This document shows positions 24,864 through 34,075 of a DNA stretch of 64,000 nucleotides, in pieces. The notes below the pieces were generated by a model. That model saw nothing but the letters and a program-made list of their open reading frames with translations. It did not search any database and was not told where the DNA came from. Made by a program: the position numbers and the translations under genes. Numbering within the stretch: position 1 is the stretch's first letter; every line of letters begins with the position of its first letter. The DNA comes from Rhizobium binae (lineage in GTDB: Bacteria; Pseudomonadota; Alphaproteobacteria; Rhizobiales; Rhizobiaceae). The DNA lies in the NCBI RefSeq assembly GCF_017357225.1, contig NZ_CP071611.1, positions 124,001-188,000 of the forward strand. Direction: 5' to 3'.

Positions 24864-25849
24864 GCGCCGCCCTCCGAAGCACCGATGCGCGGGTCGAGCG
24901 CGGCATAGATAAGATCGACGAAGACATTGATCGAAATGACGAGAATGGCGCTGGTGACGACGATGCCCATCAACAGCGGCGCATCGCGGCCGTTGACCGC
25001 TTCCTGCGCCAATCGCCCGAAGCCGGGGATCGCAAAGACGCTCTCGATCACCACGCTGCCGCCGAGCATCGCCGCCGATTGCAACCCCAGCATGGTGACG
25101 AGCGGAAGCAGCGCATTGCGCGCCACATGGCGCAGCACGACGCGGCTGCGCGACAGGCCCTTGGCGCGGGCAAAGAGCACGAAATCGAGCTTCCAGGCCT
25201 CGGCCATGCCAGCCCGCATCACCCGCAGGAACAGGGCGAGATAAATCAGGGCCAGTGCGCCGACCGGCAGGACCAGATGATCGGCAATGTCGAGCGCGCG
25301 GGAAAACCCTGTCTTGCCCGAAGCGATCGTCTCGATGCCGGCGATCGGAAACCAACGCAGCTTCACCGAAAAGGCGATGCTGAGGACCAGGCCGAGCCAA
25401 AAGCTCGGAATGGCATAGACGATCAGCGAACCGATCGACAGCAGCCGGTCGCGCAAGCTTCCCGGCCGAGCCCCGGCGAGGATGCCAAGCGCAGAACCAA
25501 GGCCGAAAGAAAGTGCAGTCGCGCTGCCCATCAACAGCAGCGTATTGGGCAGGCGTTCGGCGATGAGCGCGCCGACCGGCCGGTCGAAGGCGACCGACCA
25601 GCCGAGATCGAGCCGCGCCAGCGAAGAAAGATAGAGCCAGAGCCGTGCCAGCACGGACTGGTCGAGGCCGTAACTCTCACGCAGCGCCTGCCTGAGTGCC
25701 GCATCGCCGCCGCCAATCGAGCCGAGATAGGCGTCGACGGCATCGCCCGAGGCGGATTCGAGCAGGAAAAAGGTGAAGATCACCACGATCAGCAGCACCG
25801 GAATGCTGCTGATCGCCCTGCGCCTCAGGAGAATGATTGCACGTTTCAC
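24860..25849 (-). CDS. Peptide-type ABC transporter permease (DppB-like)
   Basis: 329 residues from a GTG start (VKRAIILLRRRAISSI), which gives the normal DppB length and avoids overlap with the binding-protein gene 40 bp upstream. DppB features are the RESYGLDQS segment, the RLPNTLLLMG region and the GFGRLAQEAVNGRDAPLLMG end. The ribosome site is weak, so the exact start is uncertain. Confidence 0.9.
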   Translation of the reverse strand: MKRAIILLRRRAISSIPVLLIVVIFTFFLLESASGDAVDAYLGSIGGGDAALRQALRESYGLDQSVLARLWLYLSSLARLDLGWSVAFDRPVGALIAERLPNTLLLMGSATALSFGLGSALGILAGARPGSLRDRLLSIGSLIVYAIPSFWLGLVLSIAFSVKLRWFPIAGIETIASGKTGFSRALDIADHLVLPVGALALIYLALFLRVMRAGMAEAWKLDFVLFARAKGLSRSRVVLRHVARNALLPLVTMLGLQSAAMLGGSVVIESVFAIPGFGRLAQEAVNGRDAPLLMGIVVTSAILVISINVFVDLIYAALDPRIGASEGGA

Positions 25850-25889
25850 GCCAGACAGGGCCTCTGGAGGAGATTTGCCGCCGATCCTA

Positions 25890-27500
25890 TCATGATTGCA
25901 GCGCGGTATCGCCCCAGTTCGAGACGGCCCAGCGCGGATTGTTCGAAACATTGAGCACGGTGTCCCGCGCGACGGTAATGAAACCCCACTCCGCGACGTT
26001 GATCAGCGGCAGATCGGCGACGACGAGCTCCTGGAACTTGCGGTAGAGACCGGTGCGCGCCGCCGTGTCGACGGACTCGGAGGCCTGCTTGATGATCTTG
26101 TCGAGCTCGGGATTGGCGTAGCCACCTTGGTTGGAGAAGGGCACACCATCAGGCGTGCCGGACTGGACGAGAATGGTGGTGGAGATCGCCGGATCGCCGC
26201 GGAAGACCGGCGGGGCGACGGCGAGATCGAAATCATGGTCGGTATAAACAGCCTTCTGATGCGCGGCCGCATCGGCATTGACGATCTCGGCATCGATGCC
26301 GATCGCAGCAAGCGCCTGGCGAAAGTAATCGCCGAACTGGCGGGTCTCGTTGAAATAGGGCGCGGGGCGGAGCTTCAGCTTGAAGCGGTTGCCGTCCGCC
26401 CCCTTGGCATAGCCCGCCTTGTCGAGAATATCGTTGGCGGCCGCCGGATTGAAGTCATAGGTCGCGACATCGGATGTGTAGAATTCCGGCGCATTCTTCG
26501 GCACCGGACCTGTGGCGGCGGCGGCATAACCGAGGAAGATCGTGTCGACCACGAATTTCTTGTCGATAGCGTGCGCGATCGCCTGGCGTACCCTGAGATC
26601 GGCGAGCTCCTTGCGGCGATGATTGATCTCGACGACAAGCTGGTAGGTCAAAGCCTCGTAACCTTTCGAAATCACCTTGATGCCGTCGACCTTGGAGATG
26701 CGGTCGAGATCGGCAAGCGGCACCGCCGAGAAGGCGGCGAGCTGAATTTCGTCGGCTTCGAGCGCCGCACCCGCCGACGCGCGATCGGGCAGCACGCGGA
26801 AGACGATCTCGTCGAGCTTCGGCTGGTCCTTGTCCCAGTAATTCTCATTGCGCGTCAGCCGGTAGTATTCGCCGGGCCTGTGTTCGGCAAACTTGAACGG
26901 GCCGGTGCCGATAAGCGTGTTGTTGGCCGGATTGGTGGCGATATCGCTGCCGTCGAAGATGTGTTTGGCGACGACGCTGGTGACGACGGGCAGGGCATTG
27001 CGGATGAGCTGGAACGGGGTCGGCCTGGAGAAGCGGAAGATGGCGGTGTAGTCGTCTGGCGTATCGACGGTTTCGAGATTGGCGAAGACGAGGCGGCCGA
27101 GATTCTGCAGCGGCTTCCAGATGTTGAGGGCGGAGAAGGCGACATCGACCGAGGTGAACGGCTTGCCGTCGTGCCAAGTGACCCCGTCGCGCAGCTTGAA
27201 GGTGACGGAAAGGCCATCGGCCGAGCCTTCCCAGGTGGTGGCAAGCCGGGGCGCAAGCCCGTCCTTGCCGTCAAACAAGGCTTCGGCCAGTGGTTCGATC
27301 ACCTTGCTGGCGATGAAAAAGACGCCGTTCGAAGCAACGATGGCGGGGTTGAGGTTCTTGGGCTCGGAATCGGCCGCAACGATCAGTCTCCCGCCGCTCG
27401 GCGCGGTCTGCGCCAGCGTCTGGCGGGCGAGCGCCGTCGAGGCAAGCAGCAAAGCAGCGCCCTTCATCAGCGTGCGCCGCGAGATTTCTGGAATGGTCAT
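25890..27500 (-). CDS. Peptide-type ABC solute-binding protein (family 5)
   Basis: 536 residues from MTIPEISRR, with AGGAGG just upstream. The N-terminus has a twin-arginine-like motif SRRTLMK followed by a hydrophobic stretch and ALA-type cleavage near LARQTLAQ, so Tat export is likely. The mature part is a DppA/OppA-type protein (LRDGVTWHDGKPFTSVDVAFS). It is the first gene of the seven-gene minus-strand operon. Its ligand is probably a peptide or another small amine-containing molecule, given the downstream aminotransferase. Confidence 0.92.
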   Translation of the reverse strand: MTIPEISRRTLMKGAALLLASTALARQTLAQTAPSGGRLIVAADSEPKNLNPAIVASNGVFFIASKVIEPLAEALFDGKDGLAPRLATTWEGSADGLSVTFKLRDGVTWHDGKPFTSVDVAFSALNIWKPLQNLGRLVFANLETVDTPDDYTAIFRFSRPTPFQLIRNALPVVTSVVAKHIFDGSDIATNPANNTLIGTGPFKFAEHRPGEYYRLTRNENYWDKDQPKLDEIVFRVLPDRASAGAALEADEIQLAAFSAVPLADLDRISKVDGIKVISKGYEALTYQLVVEINHRRKELADLRVRQAIAHAIDKKFVVDTIFLGYAAAATGPVPKNAPEFYTSDVATYDFNPAAANDILDKAGYAKGADGNRFKLKLRPAPYFNETRQFGDYFRQALAAIGIDAEIVNADAAAHQKAVYTDHDFDLAVAPPVFRGDPAISTTILVQSGTPDGVPFSNQGGYANPELDKIIKQASESVDTAARTGLYRKFQELVVADLPLINVAEWGFITVARDTVLNVSNNPRWAVSNWGDTALQS

Positions 27501-27533
27501 GAGCCCTCCTGAACGATCGAAACCAGCCACCAT

Positions 27534-27576
27534 ATTCGACCCGAATTAGCGGTTCGAATAGAGATTAAATTCGAAT
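27534..27576. promoter_or_regulatory. Cluster of ATTCGAAT-type repeats upstream of the peptide ABC operon
   Basis: Three related inverted-repeat elements lie within 43 bp: ATTCGACCCGAAT (27534-27546), GTTCGAAT (27552-27559) and ATTCGAAT (27569-27576). They sit 34-76 bp before the binding-protein ATG, where a regulator would act. No regulator gene for this operon is evident; the LacI gene next door is convergent with nothing and faces the same way. Confidence 0.35.
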
Positions 27577-27659
27577 GATCCGGCTCCGCGAGACATTTTT
27601 TGTCACCCGGCCATTATATCCTCTGCCGTGTTCGCAAGGGTTGCCGAAGCCGGCAACCT

Positions 27660-28700
27660 TCAGACCACCGTCAGCTGAAACGCGTCGCTTTCCCCTGCCA
27701 CCAGTTCGAGCGGCCAGATGATGTTGCCACCGTCATTCGAATAGAATTCTCGATAGGCCGGCATGTGGGCGAGCAGCGTCTGGCCGAGCGCAACGCCGAG
27801 ATCGTAGAGCGACATGCGGAAGCAGCTGAGCGGCGGCCGCAGAAACCGTGCGCGCGGAGCATCGCGGAAGCCGATCACCGCAAAATCGCGGCCGGGCATG
27901 ACGCCCGATTCCATCAGACGGCGGTAGAGGCCTATCGCCATCAGTTCGTAGATCAGGATCACCACGGTCGGTCGGTCTTCAATCTGCAGCAGTTCATGCG
28001 CTGCCTGATAGCCTCCCTGTTCGCTCGATTTGACGCGAATGACGAGCGATGGATCGAAGGCGATGCCGTTTCGCTCGAGTGCACGGCGATAGCTCTCGAC
28101 AAAGACATAACCAAGATTGACCTCGCTCGACGGCGCCGTAATCGCGATCCGGCGGTGGCCGCGCGCCACCAACCGCTCGACGGCGCGGTCGGCCACGCCC
28201 TCGAAATCGAGATCGATCCATGGGAAGGTATTCGCCGAAAGGCTGCGACCGACCGTAACAAACGGAATCTTTGCCCACGACAGAAGATCGATGCGACGGT
28301 CGATGCGCTGCGTGTTCGAGATGATCATCGCATCGACGACGCGACGCGCCACCATACGCTTCAAATATTCGTACGGGTCCTCATCGCTCGGGCAGGGCAG
28401 CATGACGAGATCGAGCTTGTGGCGGGCGAAAACGCTCTGCAGGCCGCTGGTGACGCCGAGGAAGAAGTTGTCGGCATTTTCGACCGCCTCCGCGCTGGAT
28501 TCGATCATCAGGCCGATAACCTTCGTCTCTCCCTGCCTCAAGCTCCGTCCGGATTGATTGGCGACATAGCCGAATTCCTCGGCCGCCGCCAACACGCGAC
28601 GACGGGTTTCCTCATTGACATCGGGCCTGCCGTTCAGGGCGCGGGAGACCGTTCCGATCGAGATATCCAGGTATTCGGCAAGCTGGCGAATCCCTTTCAT
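27660..28700 (-). CDS. LacI-family regulator, divergent from the Gfo/Idh-ABC operon
   Basis: 346 residues from MKGIRQLAEYLDIS, placing the HTH (QLAEYLDISIGTVSRALNG) at the N-terminus; GGGAGG lies about 12 bp upstream. The sensor domain is of the LacI/GalR type. It is divergent from the dehydrogenase gene at 28836, and a perfect LacI-style palindrome sits between them. It very likely represses that operon. Confidence 0.9.
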   Translation of the reverse strand: MKGIRQLAEYLDISIGTVSRALNGRPDVNEETRRRVLAAAEEFGYVANQSGRSLRQGETKVIGLMIESSAEAVENADNFFLGVTSGLQSVFARHKLDLVMLPCPSDEDPYEYLKRMVARRVVDAMIISNTQRIDRRIDLLSWAKIPFVTVGRSLSANTFPWIDLDFEGVADRAVERLVARGHRRIAITAPSSEVNLGYVFVESYRRALERNGIAFDPSLVIRVKSSEQGGYQAAHELLQIEDRPTVVILIYELMAIGLYRRLMESGVMPGRDFAVIGFRDAPRARFLRPPLSCFRMSLYDLGVALGQTLLAHMPAYREFYSNDGGNIIWPLELVAGESDAFQLTVV

Positions 28701-28745
28701 CGGTTGCGTTTTTCCTCCCACCGATAATTTCACAATTGGCCTCTA

Positions 28746-28789
28746 TTGACACCGCAAAATGATTTCGCATACAGTCGTAAACGTTTACG
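28746..28789 (+). promoter_or_regulatory. Promoter with LacI operator
   Basis: TTGACA (28746-28751) and TACAGT (28770-28775) are 18 bp apart. The perfect 14-bp palindrome CGTAAACGTTTACG (28776-28789) follows immediately, with the central CG typical of LacI/GalR/PurR operators, and it covers the expected start site. It lies 47 bp before the dehydrogenase GTG start and 76 bp from the divergent LacI gene. Confidence 0.8.
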
Positions 28790-28835
28790 GAGCGCATGTC
28801 ACGAGGAGAGTTGGCGGCATTCCCTGGAGGAAATC

Positions 28836-29870
28836 GTGAAATTCAGTGCCATTCTGTGCGGGTGCGGAGCTATGTCCAAAGGTTGGTTGCGCGCCATCGC
28901 GTCCAACCCCGATCTCGCCGATTCCATCACCATTGTCGGCCTCGTCGACCTCGATCGCGAGACGGCGGAAAAGCTCGCTGCCGAGTTCCGGCTTGGGAGC
29001 GCCGTTATCGGCTCGGATCTCTCCGAGGTCATCGCGGCGACAAAAGCTGATCTGGTCTTCGACATCGTCATTCCGGCCGCCCGTTACGATGTCGTGTCGA
29101 CCGCACTCAAGGCCGGCTGCCACGTGCTGAGCGAAAAGCCGATGGCCGCCTCGCTCGCCGAGGGCGCCGCGCTGATCGATCTCGCCGCGCAAACCGGCCG
29201 CATCCATGCCGTCATCCAGAACCGCCGCTTCATCTCGGGCATCCGGCGCCTGCGCCGTTTCGTCGACAGCGGCGCGATCGGTGAACTCACCGCCATCCAT
29301 TGCGACTTCTTCCTGGCGCCGCATTTCGGCGGCTTCCGCGAGGAGATGGACAATGTGCTGCTGCTCGACATGGCGATCCACACCTTCGATGCCGCGCGCT
29401 ACGTCGCCGACAGGAAGCCGCTCGCCGTCTATTGCGTCGAGCGCAATCCGAAGGGGTCATGGTACCGGCACGGCGCCTCGGCCAATGCCATCTTCGAATT
29501 TTCCGACGATATCGTCTTCACCTATCGCGGCTCCTGGTGCGCCGAGGGCGAACGCACCAGTTGGGAAAGCCAGTGGCGTCTCGTCGGCTCGAAGGGCATG
29601 CTCACCTGGGATGGCGAGGAGAGTTTCAAGGCGGCAGTGGCCGGCGAGGAGCCCGGGCTTTTGCGCGGCTCTGCTGCCGTAAACGTTCCCGGTCCGGAAC
29701 ATGCCGCGGAAACCCACGGCCACGCCAGCGTCATCGCCGATTTCATCGCGGCGATCCGCACCGGCAAACAGCCCGAAACGGTCAATTCCGACAATATCCG
29801 AAGCCTCTCCATGGTCTTCGGCGCCATCGAAAGCGCCAAGACCGGCCGGCGTATCGAAATTTCAGCATAG
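28836..29870 (+). CDS. Gfo/Idh/MocA-family oxidoreductase
   Basis: 344 residues from a GTG start with GGAGGAAATC directly upstream. N-terminal Rossmann loop (CGCGAMSKG), the conserved EKP motif in HVLSEKPMAASL and the NRRFISGIRRLRRFV region of the family. Such enzymes oxidise sugars, inositols or their derivatives with NAD(P). First gene of the operon; the next gene is a TIM-barrel isomerase, a pairing common in inositol and keto-sugar pathways. Confidence 0.88.
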   Translation: MKFSAILCGCGAMSKGWLRAIASNPDLADSITIVGLVDLDRETAEKLAAEFRLGSAVIGSDLSEVIAATKADLVFDIVIPAARYDVVSTALKAGCHVLSEKPMAASLAEGAALIDLAAQTGRIHAVIQNRRFISGIRRLRRFVDSGAIGELTAIHCDFFLAPHFGGFREEMDNVLLLDMAIHTFDAARYVADRKPLAVYCVERNPKGSWYRHGASANAIFEFSDDIVFTYRGSWCAEGERTSWESQWRLVGSKGMLTWDGEESFKAAVAGEEPGLLRGSAAVNVPGPEHAAETHGHASVIADFIAAIRTGKQPETVNSDNIRSLSMVFGAIESAKTGRRIEISA

Positions 29871-29881
29871 GAAGACGTGAC

Positions 29882-30781
29882 GTGAGCAACCCTGCAAAAT
29901 CCATTCGCATCGGCACCATGGTCAGCGGCAACAAGGGCGATGCCGCCGAGCGCATCGGCCAGATTGCCGATTTGGGCTTTGAAAGCTTCGAGCCCTTCTT
30001 CTGGCAGACGACCAAGGGCCAGGACCTCGCCGAACTCGGCAAGCGCTGCCTCGAGGCGATCGGCGACCGCGACATCACGATCTCGACGCTCGGCATGTTC
30101 GGCAATCCGCTGGAAGAGAGCGCAAGCGATCTGGAGACGCTGCAGGGCTGGAAGGATTGCATCGACAATGCCCATCACTTCGGCGCATCTTGCGTCGCCG
30201 GCTTCACCGGCCGCATCCGCGGCAAGCCGCTGACCGACAGCCTGGGCCGCTACAAGCAGATCTGGAGCGAGCTCGCCAAGCGTGCCGCCGACAAGGGCAT
30301 CAAGATCGCCTTCGAGAACTGCGCCATGGACGGCAACTGGGCGAGCGGCGACTGGAACATCGCCCATAATCCGGACGCCTGGGAGCTGATCTTCAACGAG
30401 ACGCCGGATGATCATATCGGCCTGGAATGGGAGCCCTGCCATCAGATGGTCTATCTGATCGACCCCATGCCGCAGATCCGCAAATGGGCGCACAAATTCT
30501 TCCACGTCCATGGCAAGGACGCGACCATCCGCTGGGAGGTCATCAAGGAACACGGCATCTTCGGCAAGGAGAAATTCGTCTTCATGCGCACGCCGGGTTT
30601 CGGCGACAGCAACTGGACCGACATCATTTCCGAACTGCGCCTTGCCGGCTGGTCCGGCTCGATCGACATCGAAGGCTGGCACGACCCGGTCTATCGCGAC
30701 GAGCTCGAAATGACTGGCCAGGTTCACGGGCTCAACTATCTGAAGAAGTGCCGGGGCGGAGATTTCGTTGTTGATCCCTGA
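29882..30781 (+). CDS. Sugar phosphate isomerase/epimerase (xylose isomerase-like TIM barrel)
   Basis: 299 residues from a GTG start (VSNPAKSIRIGTM) with AGGAAG upstream, 11 bp after the dehydrogenase. TIM-barrel metal-site candidates are the Glu of KIAFENCAMDG, the Glu and His of LEWEPCHQ, the HVHGKDA His and the SIDIEGWHDP Glu, in the order seen in IolE/epimerase-like proteins. It probably acts on the product of the neighbouring dehydrogenase. Confidence 0.86.
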   Translation: MSNPAKSIRIGTMVSGNKGDAAERIGQIADLGFESFEPFFWQTTKGQDLAELGKRCLEAIGDRDITISTLGMFGNPLEESASDLETLQGWKDCIDNAHHFGASCVAGFTGRIRGKPLTDSLGRYKQIWSELAKRAADKGIKIAFENCAMDGNWASGDWNIAHNPDAWELIFNETPDDHIGLEWEPCHQMVYLIDPMPQIRKWAHKFFHVHGKDATIRWEVIKEHGIFGKEKFVFMRTPGFGDSNWTDIISELRLAGWSGSIDIEGWHDPVYRDELEMTGQVHGLNYLKKCRGGDFVVDP

Positions 30782-30854
30782 TCGACCGCCTAAGGTAGGG
30801 CGCCGTTGGGCTGGGAGGCCCAGCTGCGCCATGACTGACTAACTTGGTCTTTTC

Positions 30855-30873
30855 GCGGCGCAGCCGCTTTTTT
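30855..30873 (+). terminator. Intrinsic terminator directly before the binding-protein ribosome site
   Basis: GCGGC-GCA-GCCGC followed by six T residues (30868-30873), only 11 bp before the ATG of the binding-protein gene and abutting its GGGAGGA ribosome site. A second hairpin, GCTGGG-AGG-CCCAGC, lies at 30810-30824. The layout suggests an attenuator or readthrough control between the enzyme genes and the transporter genes. Confidence 0.7.
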
Positions 30874-30884
30874 GGGAGGAAAGC

Positions 30885-32147
30885 ATGAAAAGAATTGCAA
30901 GACTTGCGCTAGCACTCGGCACGGCCATGCTGATGACATCAATCGGCCATGCTGAACAGAAGACCTTCAAAATCTGGTGGTTCGAGGAGCCGACCACGGC
31001 TCAGGGCATTGTCTGGAAGAAAGCGCTCGAGGAGTTCCAGGCGAAACATCCGGATATCAACATCAGCTTCGAGCAGAAGACCTTTCAGCAGTTGCAGGCC
31101 TCAGGCGGCATGATCCTCAATTCCGATCAGGCCCCCGACGTGCTCGAGTACAACAAGGGCAACGCCACCGCTGGCTTGGTTGCAAGCCAGGGATTGCTGA
31201 CCAATCTGGATGCCTATGTGAAGAAGGAAGGCTGGGACAAGATCCTTAACGAAGGCGATTTTGTCCTAAGCCGTTATGACGAAAAGGGCATCTATGGCTC
31301 CGGACCCATTTGGGGCGTCTCGGTCTTCGGCGAATATGTTTCGTGCTTCTATAATATTGACATGTTCGAAAAGGCAGGCCTAAAGCCGCCGACGACACTC
31401 GAAGAGTGGGTCGCCGACATGGAAGCCTTCAAGCAGAAGGGTGTCACGCCTCTCGCGCTCGGCGCCATCGACACCAGTGGCCAGCACTTGCTTGCCTCTC
31501 TCGCCTATACCAAGGCCGATGACGCCTGGGTCCAGAATTATCAGGGTTTGAAGGCTCCCCTCGACGGCGCGCCCTATCTCTATGCGGCGCAGACATTGGT
31601 CGACTGGGTTGGCAAGGGCTACATCAGCAAGGACTCCACGGGCATGAAGGACCCGGACGCGGCTCTGCTCTTTACCTCCGGCAAAGCACCGATGTACGTC
31701 TCGGGCACGTGGAATCTCGGCACCTTCGCCTCGACCATCAAGGACTTCAAATGGGGCCAGTTCGTCATTCCGACGCCGAAATATTCGGTCGGCTCGACAG
31801 GCAATCTCTGGGTCGTTCCCAAGGGTAGCAAGAATCCCGATCTCGCCGCCGAGTGGATCAGTCTGACCTTGTCGCCGAAGTACCAAGCTGAACTCGGCAA
31901 TGCCGGCGGCGTGCCGATTGCCGCTGATCTTTCCGCCATCACCAACCCCATCGGCAAGAACGCCGCAGCGGTTTTCAAGCAGATCTCTGACAAAAACGGC
32001 CTGGGTTTCTATCCTGACTGGCCGGTCCCCGGCTACTACGACGTGCTCAATCAGAAAGACACCGGTCTCTTCCAGGGCAGTCTGACTGCGGAACAATTCG
32101 TCGAAGAGATCAAGCAGGTCTACGACGACGCGCAGGAAAATCAGTAG
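30885..32147 (+). CDS. ABC transporter sugar-type solute-binding protein (family 1)
   Basis: 420 residues with a clear Sec signal peptide ending at GHA/EQ. The mature protein is of the MalE-like family (TFKIWWFEEPTTAQG). GGGAGGA sits 7 bp upstream of the ATG. It delivers substrate to the two permeases that follow. The ligand is unknown; the dehydrogenase/isomerase context points to a sugar or polyol. Confidence 0.92.
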   Translation: MKRIARLALALGTAMLMTSIGHAEQKTFKIWWFEEPTTAQGIVWKKALEEFQAKHPDINISFEQKTFQQLQASGGMILNSDQAPDVLEYNKGNATAGLVASQGLLTNLDAYVKKEGWDKILNEGDFVLSRYDEKGIYGSGPIWGVSVFGEYVSCFYNIDMFEKAGLKPPTTLEEWVADMEAFKQKGVTPLALGAIDTSGQHLLASLAYTKADDAWVQNYQGLKAPLDGAPYLYAAQTLVDWVGKGYISKDSTGMKDPDAALLFTSGKAPMYVSGTWNLGTFASTIKDFKWGQFVIPTPKYSVGSTGNLWVVPKGSKNPDLAAEWISLTLSPKYQAELGNAGGVPIAADLSAITNPIGKNAAAVFKQISDKNGLGFYPDWPVPGYYDVLNQKDTGLFQGSLTAEQFVEEIKQVYDDAQENQ

Positions 32148-32164
32148 CGCGACCATTGAACGCT

Positions 32165-32187
32165 GGGCTGCGCCTCTGGTGCAGCCC
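32165..32187 (+). other. Intercistronic hairpin between binding-protein and permease genes
   Basis: GGGCTGC (32165-32171) pairs with GCAGCCC (32181-32187); GCC/GGT inside extends the stem to about 10 bp with a TCT loop. It lies 17 bp after the binding-protein stop with no T run, in the same position as the hairpin at 14590. Probable mRNA-stabilising element. Confidence 0.65.
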
Positions 32188-32214
32188 ATTATGCGAGGCT
32201 GAAGGAAGAATGAC

Positions 32215-33123
32215 ATGGCCATATCCAGCCGGCAATCGAGCGACGGTTCACCAAGTTATAGCCTCTACCTCATCCCGGGCGCGATTGGCTTCATTCTAAT
32301 CGTGCTCATACCGCAGCTTGCCAATCTCGGACTGAGCTTCACGGCATGGAAAGGTGTCGGCACGCCTCGCCCGGTCGGCCTGCAGAATTATCATCGCCTG
32401 CTTACGGACGATCAATTCTGGGGATCGATGTATCACACGCTGCTGTTCATCGTCTCGATGACGGTAATACCGGTGTGCATCGGCCTGGTGCTGGCCGCTC
32501 TGCTGTTCGACTACGTCAGGGACCAGTTCGGGGAATGGGTTTCGAGCTTCTTCAGGGCCGGTTTTTACTTACCGCAGATTTTGCCCGTAACGGTCGCGGG
32601 CGTGCTCTGGGGCTGGATTCTCAATCCCGTTGGTGTCATCAACATCACGCTGAAGGCCATCGGCCTTGATAACCTCGCCCAGAACTGGATCGGCGATGCG
32701 ACATACGCGCTTGCTGCCGTCTCGCTCGTCATTGTCTGGATACAGGTCGGCTATTGTCTGGTGGTTTTCATGGCCGGTCTTTCGCGCATCGACCCTTCTC
32801 TCTACGAGGCTGCCGAGCTCGATGGGGCAAACTGGTGGAGCCGGCTGGTGACGATCACCATTCCGCTCCTGGCGCCGGAGATTTTCGTCGTTGTGCTGAC
32901 CACGCTGATCGCAGCGCTTAAAGTCTTTGCGCCAATCTTTGTCATCACCGCCGGCGGCCCCGACAATTCCACCCTCGTGCCATCCTATCTGACTTACTAC
33001 CACTTCTTCACAACACAACGCGTCGGCTATGCCGCAGCCATCGCGGTCGTGCAGACGACTCTGACGATCGCTTTGGCCGTGATTTTCCTACGTTTCCAGT
33101 CCCAGCAGGAGGCGAGGGAGTAG
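32215..33123 (+). CDS. ABC transporter permease (MalF type)
   Basis: 302 residues, six predicted membrane helices, EAA loop ELDGANWWSRLVTITIPLL. GAAGGAAGAA lies upstream of the ATG. Normal length, without the insertion seen in the permease at 14636. Three bp separate it from the second permease. Confidence 0.92.
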   Translation: MAISSRQSSDGSPSYSLYLIPGAIGFILIVLIPQLANLGLSFTAWKGVGTPRPVGLQNYHRLLTDDQFWGSMYHTLLFIVSMTVIPVCIGLVLAALLFDYVRDQFGEWVSSFFRAGFYLPQILPVTVAGVLWGWILNPVGVINITLKAIGLDNLAQNWIGDATYALAAVSLVIVWIQVGYCLVVFMAGLSRIDPSLYEAAELDGANWWSRLVTITIPLLAPEIFVVVLTTLIAALKVFAPIFVITAGGPDNSTLVPSYLTYYHFFTTQRVGYAAAIAVVQTTLTIALAVIFLRFQSQQEARE

Positions 33124-33126
33124 ATC

Positions 33127-34014
33127 ATGGCTTACTCAGTTCTCAGCGACGGTACCACCAAGGCAAAAGCGACCGCACCTGCCGATCGCGCCCGACGCGA
33201 TCCCATGCGGTGGGTGGTGCTGGCCATCCTTATTCTGCTCCTCGCCTTTACGCTTTTTCCCTTTTTCCTTGCTCTGCTCAACGCCGTCAAGGCGAGCGCC
33301 GAATACGCGGTCGGCGGACCGCTTTCGATTCCTCGGTCGATTGATCTCACGGCGATCGAGAAATTCTGGACGGTGTCTGAATTCGGCCGCAAGCTGCTCA
33401 ACAGCGTGGTGATCAGTCTGGCTGTATCGGTGTTGGGGGTACTGATAAGCCTGTTCAACGCCTATGCGATTGGGGTCGGCAAGGTGCCGGGTTCGCGCGT
33501 GATTTTGGTGGTCTTTCTTCTCGGCATTATGGTGCCGCAGGAGTCCATTATTTACCCGCTTTACTACATGGCGAAAGCGAGCGGCCTCTACGATACGCAG
33601 CTTTCCGTGATCATCATTTTCGCGGTCCTGCAAAGCGCTTTCGGGACTTACCTGCTCTCGACCGTGCTGAATACCTTTCCCAAGGAAATCCTCGAAGCGG
33701 CCGAGATGGATGGCTCGACCCACTGGAAAACGCTATGGTTTGTGGTCGTTCCGATGCTGAGGCCGACGCTCATGGTCCTGGGAACCTTCTTTTTCATCTG
33801 GACTTGGAACGAATTCTTGATCCCGCTCGTCATGCTGGTGTCCAACAACAACCAGACGGTCTCGGTCGCCATGGGCCTTACCCGCGGTCAGAACATGTCG
33901 GACCCGGTGCTGCAGGCCTCGGCGGCTTTCCTGGGTATAGTACCGACCGTGATCTTCTTCTTGATCTTCCAGCGCACGCTGACGCGCGGCATCGCCGCCG
34001 GAGCAGTCAAATGA
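33127..34014 (+). CDS. ABC transporter permease (MalG type)
   Basis: 295 residues with a short basic N-terminus before six helices; EAA loop EMDGSTHWKTLWFVVVPML. Channel partner of the upstream permease. A 61-bp gap leads to the ATPase gene. Confidence 0.92.
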   Translation: MAYSVLSDGTTKAKATAPADRARRDPMRWVVLAILILLLAFTLFPFFLALLNAVKASAEYAVGGPLSIPRSIDLTAIEKFWTVSEFGRKLLNSVVISLAVSVLGVLISLFNAYAIGVGKVPGSRVILVVFLLGIMVPQESIIYPLYYMAKASGLYDTQLSVIIIFAVLQSAFGTYLLSTVLNTFPKEILEAAEMDGSTHWKTLWFVVVPMLRPTLMVLGTFFFIWTWNEFLIPLVMLVSNNNQTVSVAMGLTRGQNMSDPVLQASAAFLGIVPTVIFFLIFQRTLTRGIAAGAVK

Positions 34015-34075
34015 CGACGTTTTTCATCTTTGGCGATCTCATCGGTCCCGGTTGGGGACCAGCAAGGGTTTCGGT

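Noticed and set aside
25896..27512. 538-codon open frame on the plus strand opposite the peptide-binding protein
   Set aside because: Composition is that of a high-GC antisense shadow; the minus strand encodes a complete binding protein with signal sequence and ribosome site.
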